Shown here: positions 14,645-19,013 of the stretch, piece after piece
Layout: every line of letters begins with the position of its first letter
How positions within the stretch are numbered: position 1 is the stretch's first letter
NCBI GenBank assembly: GCA_900766555.1
Contig: CAAFVR010000034.1
Location: 1-19,013, forward strand
Source of the DNA: Helicobacteraceae bacterium
Lineage (GTDB): Bacteria; Campylobacterota; Campylobacteria; Campylobacterales; Helicobacteraceae
DNA: 19,013 bases
Direction of reading: 5' to 3'
Translations under genes and position numbers: made by a program
The notes under the pieces: model-generated
Databases searched by the model: none
Told to the model about the DNA's origin: nothing
What the model saw: only the letters and a program-made list of their open reading frames with translations

Positions 14645-16483
14645 ATGGCGCTAGCACTAAAATATCGTCCAAAAAGCTTCATCGAAGTGATAGGACAAGA
14701 TGCCACGACAAAATCTTTAAGCCTGTCTCTTAAAAATGATCGCATCGCGCATGCCTATCTTTTTAGCGGGCTTCGCGGATCTGGGAAGACGAGTTCTGCG
14801 CGCATTTTTGCTAGAACGCTTTTGTGCGATAAATTCCCCGCGGAAAATCCCTGCAATGTCTGCAAAAATTGCCAAGAAGCGCTAGCTGGCCGCCACATTG
14901 ACATAATCGAGCTTGATGCGGCAAGCAAACGCAAGATCGAAAACATCCTAGATCTGATTGAAGAGGCAAAATATCCGCCAAGCATTGGGCGCTTCAAAAT
15001 TTTTATAATCGATGAAGTGCATATGCTAACAAAAGAGGCCTTTAATGCCTTTTTAAAGACGCTTGAAGAGCCCCCAAAATATGCAAAATTCATCCTTGCC
15101 ACAACGGATGTGCTAAAACTGCCATCCACGATTTTGTCGCGAACTCAGCATTATACATTTCGTAAAATCCCTCAAAATATCCTAAATGCGCATATAAAAG
15201 ACATATTAAATAAAGAAAATATCTCCTTTGAAGATGACGCAATCCCGCTCATTTGCAGATCTAGCGAGGGTAGCGTGCGTGATACGCTAAGTATTTTGGA
15301 CATGGCGATAAATTATTGCAACTATGAAATCACAGTAGAAAAAATCACAAAAATGCTTGATATCCTAGATCATAACTTGCTTTTTGAATTTTTCACCGCG
15401 CTTAAAAATAGCGACAAACAAAGGGCGCTAGATCTGACTGACAAGTTCTGCGAATACGAAGTTTCCGTGGTTTTGGGTGAAATGATGGAATTTTTGAAAA
15501 GCAATTTCAATAATCCAAAATTATTTAATTTCCTACTTTTGGAGCGTTATTTTAAAATCATTTCAGAAACCAAAATGCTAGATAACACCGGCGCAGACGG
15601 CAGCTTTGGCCTCATTCTTTTGACGCTAAAAATGCTTGAAGCGCAAAAATTGGGCAATTTAGAAGATGAGCTTTTAACTCTTGAATCCAATGCGCCAAGT
15701 GCCCAAAATAGCGCAACTCAGGCGATAAACGCGATAAATGAAACGCCACTTGATAAATTTAATGCGCTAGTTCATAAAATCCTAGATCGCAATCATAATT
15801 TAGGAATGGCCTTTAAAAATAGCATCGAATTTGTAAGTTTTGAACAAAATAAATTAATTTGGCGCTCAAATGGCCAAAATCGCGACATTTTAGTGGCGCA
15901 TTACGCGCTCATAAAACAATTTGTGCAAGAAATCTTTGGCAAAAATACACAAATAAGCTCACAAAATAATGCGCAAAATACGCCATCAAAATCACCAGAA
16001 ATTACATCGCCAAAGGCGATGGTGCCAGAGTTGCCAGAAATTAAACCGCAGACACCGCCAATGTTGGTGCAGAATACGCCGGCGGCGCCAGAGTTGGTGC
16101 AACAAAATGAGCAAATACAAAAAGTTCAAGATAATCCTAAAAAGGTGATAATCGCGCCAAAGCAGGATTATAAAACGCCGCCGATGCGCGATGGCTCCAA
16201 TCTAGATCTTGCCCCCTGGGAAGATTTAGAGCCACAAAATGAGCCGTCAATCGGATCTGAGGTGTCTTTGGCCCAAGAGAGAGGGTCACAGATCCGATTG
16301 GCTGTGCCAGAAGTGCAAGTTGAGCAAAATATACAAAAGCCTGAGATTGCACAAACAAAAGAAGCGGAAACATCAAATGAAGAAAAGATGCGAGAGTTCA
16401 TAAATGCAAATAAAGAGCTTTTGCAAGAAATGAAGTCGCAAATACCGCTAGAAAATGATTTTGAAAAATACACAGATATTTAA
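14645..16483 (+). CDS. dnaX: DNA polymerase III subunit gamma/tau
   Basis: This clamp-loader ATPase (612 residues) loads the beta sliding clamp and couples the polymerases at the fork. Seen: Walker A GLRGSGKTS (42-50), zinc module C61/C70/C73/C76, Walker B DEVH (123-126) and sensor 1 LATTD (151-155). The ILSRTQHY segment (163-170) keeps the arginine finger but has Thr where the usual SRC motif has Cys. Domain III runs to about 360. Residues about 435-560 are a Pro/Gln/Glu-rich low-complexity linker containing an inverted pair of AGATCCGAT repeats (16248-16300). The start ATG at 14645 is preceded by GGAAAAAGAA. Its 3' end overlaps tsaE by 29 nt. No convincing programmed frameshift site was seen. 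Confidence 0.96.
   Translation: MALALKYRPKSFIEVIGQDATTKSLSLSLKNDRIAHAYLFSGLRGSGKTSSARIFARTLLCDKFPAENPCNVCKNCQEALAGRHIDIIELDAASKRKIENILDLIEEAKYPPSIGRFKIFIIDEVHMLTKEAFNAFLKTLEEPPKYAKFILATTDVLKLPSTILSRTQHYTFRKIPQNILNAHIKDILNKENISFEDDAIPLICRSSEGSVRDTLSILDMAINYCNYEITVEKITKMLDILDHNLLFEFFTALKNSDKQRALDLTDKFCEYEVSVVLGEMMEFLKSNFNNPKLFNFLLLERYFKIISETKMLDNTGADGSFGLILLTLKMLEAQKLGNLEDELLTLESNAPSAQNSATQAINAINETPLDKFNALVHKILDRNHNLGMAFKNSIEFVSFEQNKLIWRSNGQNRDILVAHYALIKQFVQEIFGKNTQISSQNNAQNTPSKSPEITSPKAMVPELPEIKPQTPPMLVQNTPAAPELVQQNEQIQKVQDNPKKVIIAPKQDYKTPPMRDGSNLDLAPWEDLEPQNEPSIGSEVSLAQERGSQIRLAVPEVQVEQNIQKPEIAQTKEAETSNEEKMREFINANKELLQEMKSQIPLENDFEKYTDI
16248..16300. repeat. Perfect 12-bp inverted repeat inside dnaX
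   Basis: CAATCGGATCTG (16248-16259) and CAGATCCGATTG (16289-16300) are exact reverse complements separated by 29 bp. Both arms contain the 9-mer AGATCCGAT, on opposite strands. They lie in the low-complexity linker of DnaX, encoding SIGSE in one arm and QIRL in the other, so protein sequence does not explain the symmetry. There is no T tract after it, so it is not a normal terminator. Confidence 0.85.
16289..16304 (+). repeat. 16-bp copy of the AGATCCGAT-type repeat in dnaX
   Basis: CAGATCCGATTGGCTG is identical over 16 bases to 604-619 in rpoA, 15.7 kb away. The genes are unrelated and the reading frames differ (QIRLA here, QPIGS on the opposite strand there), which points to conservation of the DNA itself. 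Confidence 0.8.
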
Positions 16484-16889
16484 GCTCAAATTAGATGAGC
16501 TAGATCCGATAATTGCACACATCAACGCCTTAATTGATAGAAATATCCGGATCTTTCTGCTTTGTGGCGATTTAGGCAGCGGCAAAACCACGCTTGTATC
16601 ACGCTTTGGAAGTTCTCATGGGATTTGCAATATCACTTCGCCCACATTTTCGCTGATGCAAAGCTATGAAATGAGCACAAATTGCGAGCTTTTCCATTAT
16701 GATTTATACATGCATAGTCCAAAAAAGCTAGTTGAAATGGGCTTTTTGGAAATGCTAGATTCTAATGTCCATTTTATAGAATGGGGCGAGCCTTTGAGGG
16801 ATTTGCTTATAAATAGTGGCTATAATTACGCTTTAGTTGACATTTCGCGCGATTATTGGGGCGCAATTTACAAGGTTAGCGTTGGATAA
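16455..16889 (+). CDS. tsaE: tRNA threonylcarbamoyladenosine biosynthesis protein TsaE
   Basis: TsaE (144 residues) is the ATPase that works with TsaB-TsaD to make t6A37 in tRNAs that read ANN codons. Walker A GDLGSGKTT is at 38-46, SPTFSL at 62-67, the HYDLY motif at 81-85 and EWGEPL at 109-114, all in family order. It starts at the ATG at 16455 inside the end of dnaX (29-nt overlap), with no clear ribosome binding site, so translation probably depends on coupling to dnaX. Its end overlaps lptB by 8 nt. An AGATCCGAT copy (16502-16510) encodes DPI near the N-terminus. Confidence 0.94.
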   Translation: MILKNTQIFKLKLDELDPIIAHINALIDRNIRIFLLCGDLGSGKTTLVSRFGSSHGICNITSPTFSLMQSYEMSTNCELFHYDLYMHSPKKLVEMGFLEMLDSNVHFIEWGEPLRDLLINSGYNYALVDISRDYWGAIYKVSVG

Positions 16890-17604
16890 ACTAATCGCTC
16901 AAAGCTTAAGTAAAACAATTTCTGGCAATCAAATCGTCCAAAGCGTGAGCCTAGAAGTCCGAAGCGGCGAAGTTGTGGGCCTTTTGGGGCCAAATGGAGC
17001 CGGCAAAACCACGACTTTTTACATGATTTGCGGCCTTTTGCGCCCAAGCAATGGCAAAGTAATGCTAAATACGCATGATTTATCAGATCTACCCCTCCAT
17101 AAACGCGCAAATTTAGGCATCGGCTACCTCCCGCAAGAATCTAGCATTTTTAAAGATTTAACCGTGGAAGAAAATCTTAAAATCGCAGCTGAGGCGACAT
17201 TTAAAGATAAAAAATATGCCAAAAATAAAATCGAAGAAATGCTAAGCATTTTTAACATCATGCCCATTAAAAATCGCCATGGCGTGAGCTTAAGCGGTGG
17301 CGAGCGACGGCGCGTTGAGATGGCGCGTGCACTCGTAAAAGAGCCAAAATTTATCTTGCTAGATGAGCCTTTTGCGGGCGTAGATCCGATAGCTGTGCTT
17401 GATATCCAACAAATTATCAAAAATTTAATTGAGCTAAATATCGGCGTTTTGATAACCGATCATAATGTGCGCGAAACGCTTGGCGTTTGCAACCGCGCTT
17501 ATGTCATAAAATCTGGCAATTTACTAGCATCTGGCAGCGCTCAAGAAATTTGTGACAATCCACTAGTCAAAAAGTATTATCTGGGCGAGAACTTCAAAGT
17601 ATAA
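16882..17604 (+). CDS. lptB: LPS export ABC transporter ATP-binding protein LptB
   Basis: LptB (240 residues) is the cytoplasmic ATPase of LptB2FGC, which extracts lipopolysaccharide from the inner membrane. Walker A GPNGAGKT is at 36-43, the Q-loop at Q85, LSGGERRRVE at 137-146, Walker B FILLDE at 157-162 with FAGVDPI, and the switch H194 in ITDHNVRETL. The ending YYLGENFKV is typical. I choose the TTG at 16882: AAGG lies 6 nt before it and it gives the family N-terminus and length. The ATG at 16837 would add 15 unrelated residues inside tsaE. The stop overlaps the rpoN start (TAATG). Confidence 0.93.
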   Translation: MDKLIAQSLSKTISGNQIVQSVSLEVRSGEVVGLLGPNGAGKTTTFYMICGLLRPSNGKVMLNTHDLSDLPLHKRANLGIGYLPQESSIFKDLTVEENLKIAAEATFKDKKYAKNKIEEMLSIFNIMPIKNRHGVSLSGGERRRVEMARALVKEPKFILLDEPFAGVDPIAVLDIQQIIKNLIELNIGVLITDHNVRETLGVCNRAYVIKSGNLLASGSAQEICDNPLVKKYYLGENFKV

Positions 17605-18893
17605 TGCCCGCGCCCAAGCTTAGATCCGCTCCAAATATCAAGGGCAAGATCTCAACGACGCTAAAATCCTGGCTACCGATCCTGCAAAGCAATATCCTAG
17701 ATATCGAAGAGACAATCTCAAGTTACAGCTTAGAAAATCCCTGCATTTCCATACAATCGCGCATCCAATCAGATCTGAGCTCATCTATCAAGCTAAAATC
17801 CACGCCTCCCAAAAATCCGCAAAAATCCGCCATTTCTGACATTATAGAAGCGCGCACCATCGAAGAGCAAAGCCTTTATCAAATGCTAGAAGCGCAAATT
17901 ACCCCGCCGCTTTTCCCAACGCAAAAGAGCCAAAAAATCGCGCTAGACATTATTGATAACATAAATGATTTTGGCTATTTTGATGGCGATGTGCGCGCTA
18001 GATCCGATCTTTTGGGCATCGATCAAAAAGAATACGAGCGCATCAGAGCGCGTTTTGCCTATCTTGAGCCGCGCGGGATCGGGTCTAAAAATGTGGATGA
18101 GGCCCTTAATTTTCACCTTGATTTCATTTCGCAAAATGAAAATATAAGCGATCAACTTTATGACCTCTGCGCTAAGATTTTGCGCGACTTAAGCTCTCAT
18201 GGCAACTTTAAAAATGATCCGCTTTATGCTGATGCGATGAAACTTATTAAAAGCTTTCAAACGCCGCCCGCGCTTGCATTTCAGGCCAATGATTCAGAAG
18301 TCATACCAGATCTATACATTTGGGAAAGCAATGGCGAAATTGAAGTGCTAATAAATGATGATTTTTATCCAGATATCGCAATTAGCGCGCCAAAGGGCGA
18401 TGAGAGCTATTTAAAAACAAAGCTCAAAGAGGCGCGAGATCTAGTTGATGCGCTATCAATGCGCAAGCAAACGCTCAAAAAAATTGGGCTCATGATCGTA
18501 GAATATCAATATGACTTTTTTACCGGCGGTGAAATCGCGCCAATGCGATTAAAAGATCTAGCCGATGAATTTGGCCACAGTCCAAGCACGATTTCACGCG
18601 CGATATCTGACAAATATTTGGAATGCAATCGGGGCATTTTCCCCCTCAAAGCATTTTTTGCCACAGCCTTAAATGATGGCCTATCAAATGCCGCGATAAA
18701 AGATTTCATCCTAAATTTAGTAAAAAACGAAGATAAAGAAGCGCCGCTTAGCGATCTAGCCATCTTGCAAAATATCGAAACCAATTTCAATTTAAAGCTA
18801 GTGCGCCGCACCATAACAAAATATCGCAAAGCACTTAACATCCCCTCCTCCAATGATAGGAAAAAAACCTACGCCCTAGGGATGCATACTTAA
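17604..18893 (+). CDS. rpoN: RNA polymerase sigma-54 factor
   Basis: Sigma-54 (429 residues) directs polymerase to -24/-12 promoters and needs AAA+ activators. In this phylum it mainly controls middle flagellar genes. Region I is at about 11-50 (ISTTLKSWLPILQ and LENP), and the core-binding domain at about 90-260 (EPRGIGSKNVDEAL). The helix-turn-helix is at about 316-338 (LKDLADEFGHSPSTISRAI) and the RpoN box VRRTITKYRK at 400-409. The length suits the short acidic region II of epsilonproteobacteria. The ATG shares a base with the lptB stop. The tail after the box (DRKKTYALGMHT) is a few residues longer than usual. Confidence 0.96.
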   Translation: MPAPKLRSAPNIKGKISTTLKSWLPILQSNILDIEETISSYSLENPCISIQSRIQSDLSSSIKLKSTPPKNPQKSAISDIIEARTIEEQSLYQMLEAQITPPLFPTQKSQKIALDIIDNINDFGYFDGDVRARSDLLGIDQKEYERIRARFAYLEPRGIGSKNVDEALNFHLDFISQNENISDQLYDLCAKILRDLSSHGNFKNDPLYADAMKLIKSFQTPPALAFQANDSEVIPDLYIWESNGEIEVLINDDFYPDIAISAPKGDESYLKTKLKEARDLVDALSMRKQTLKKIGLMIVEYQYDFFTGGEIAPMRLKDLADEFGHSPSTISRAISDKYLECNRGIFPLKAFFATALNDGLSNAAIKDFILNLVKNEDKEAPLSDLAILQNIETNFNLKLVRRTITKYRKALNIPSSNDRKKTYALGMHT

Positions 18894-19013
18894 GCCCCCT
18901 CTTGCGGTTCTGTTTCTAGGTTCTTGTAATCTTCATTTTCTTTCCCAAGGTCCGGGCTCTCTCAACCCATGCGGATCTAATCGCTACCCTCCCTTCTCCC
19001 ACAACTCCCTAGC
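18894..19013. other. Tail of the window, no gene recognised
   Basis: These 120 bases follow the rpoN stop. They are rich in C and T on the plus strand and less AT-rich than the genes. Neither strand gives a convincing start with a ribosome binding site. Short minus-strand frames that enter from the edge stop at 18984 and 18978, so the end of a converging gene cannot be excluded. I see no clear hairpin-plus-T terminator. An AGATCCG copy lies at 18972-18978 on the minus strand. Confidence 0.4.

Noticed and set aside
14755..15129. 124-codon open frame opposite dnaX
   Set aside because: It is antisense to the conserved Walker A/B region; its sequence is a by-product of dnaX codons.
16135..16170. 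Possible dnaX -1 frameshift site (AAAAAG followed by a nearby -1 frame stop)
   Set aside because: The context is CCT AAA AAG, not the A AAA AAG heptamer, and no hairpin sits at the right distance; the inverted repeat is over 100 bp downstream.
1..19013. CRISPR array, transposon, prophage, tRNA or rRNA gene
   Set aside because: No regularly spaced repeats, transposase or integrase motifs, or tRNA-like cloverleaf were seen; the gene order is that of a core chromosome.

Overview
The window is AT-rich (high-30s % GC by eye) chromosomal DNA from a bacterium of the Campylobacterota (Epsilonproteobacteria), probably order Campylobacterales. The basis is the ribosomal proteins: L14, L23, L29, S5 and methionine aminopeptidase read like Helicobacter/Campylobacter proteins. 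In addition, rpmD (L30) is missing between rpsE and rplO, adk is missing between secY and map, and the right side carries the tsaE-lptB-rpoN trio known from Campylobacter. An unbroken S10-spc-alpha cluster beginning next to rnhB resembles Helicobacter more than Campylobacter jejuni. I do not name a genus.

Layout. Positions 1-102 (minus) hold the first 34 codons of an unidentified gene that leaves the window. It has its own textbook promoter (TTGACA-N17-TATAAT, 135-163) and ribosome binding site. Positions 180-13847 (minus) are one dense run of 29 genes: rpsJ rplC rplD rplW rplB rpsS rplV rpsC rplP rpmC rpsQ rplN rplX rplE rpsN rpsH rplF rplR rpsE rplO secY map infA rpmJ rpsM rpsK rpsD rpoA rplQ. 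They are tightly packed, and many start/stop codons overlap. A strong promoter (TTGATT-N17-TATAAT, 13952-13980) with a roughly 98-nt leader drives rpsJ. A second -10 element sits before rpmJ. The small rpmJ gene is at 2982-3095.

From 14007 the genes turn to the plus strand: rnhB (RNase HII), then dnaX, tsaE, lptB and rpoN. The last four overlap end to start and look like one translationally coupled operon linking replication, tRNA t6A modification, LPS export and sigma-54. Positions 18894-19013 contain no recognisable gene.

The left two thirds make ribosomes, the SecY channel, the N-terminal methionine peptidase, IF-1 and the RNA polymerase alpha subunit. The gene content is ordinary. The unexpected signal lies across the genes: the 7-mer AGATCCG occurs 24 times on the two strands (about 1.6 expected by hand estimate), and its 9-mer AGATCCGAT ten times (about 0.15 expected). 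Those ten copies occur in both orientations and use all six reading frames. One perfect inverted pair lies inside dnaX, and a 16-bp identical copy is shared by rpoA and dnaX. This has the signature of a genome-wide DNA-level signal, for example a DNA uptake sequence or another protein-recognised motif. I know of no such motif in this phylum.
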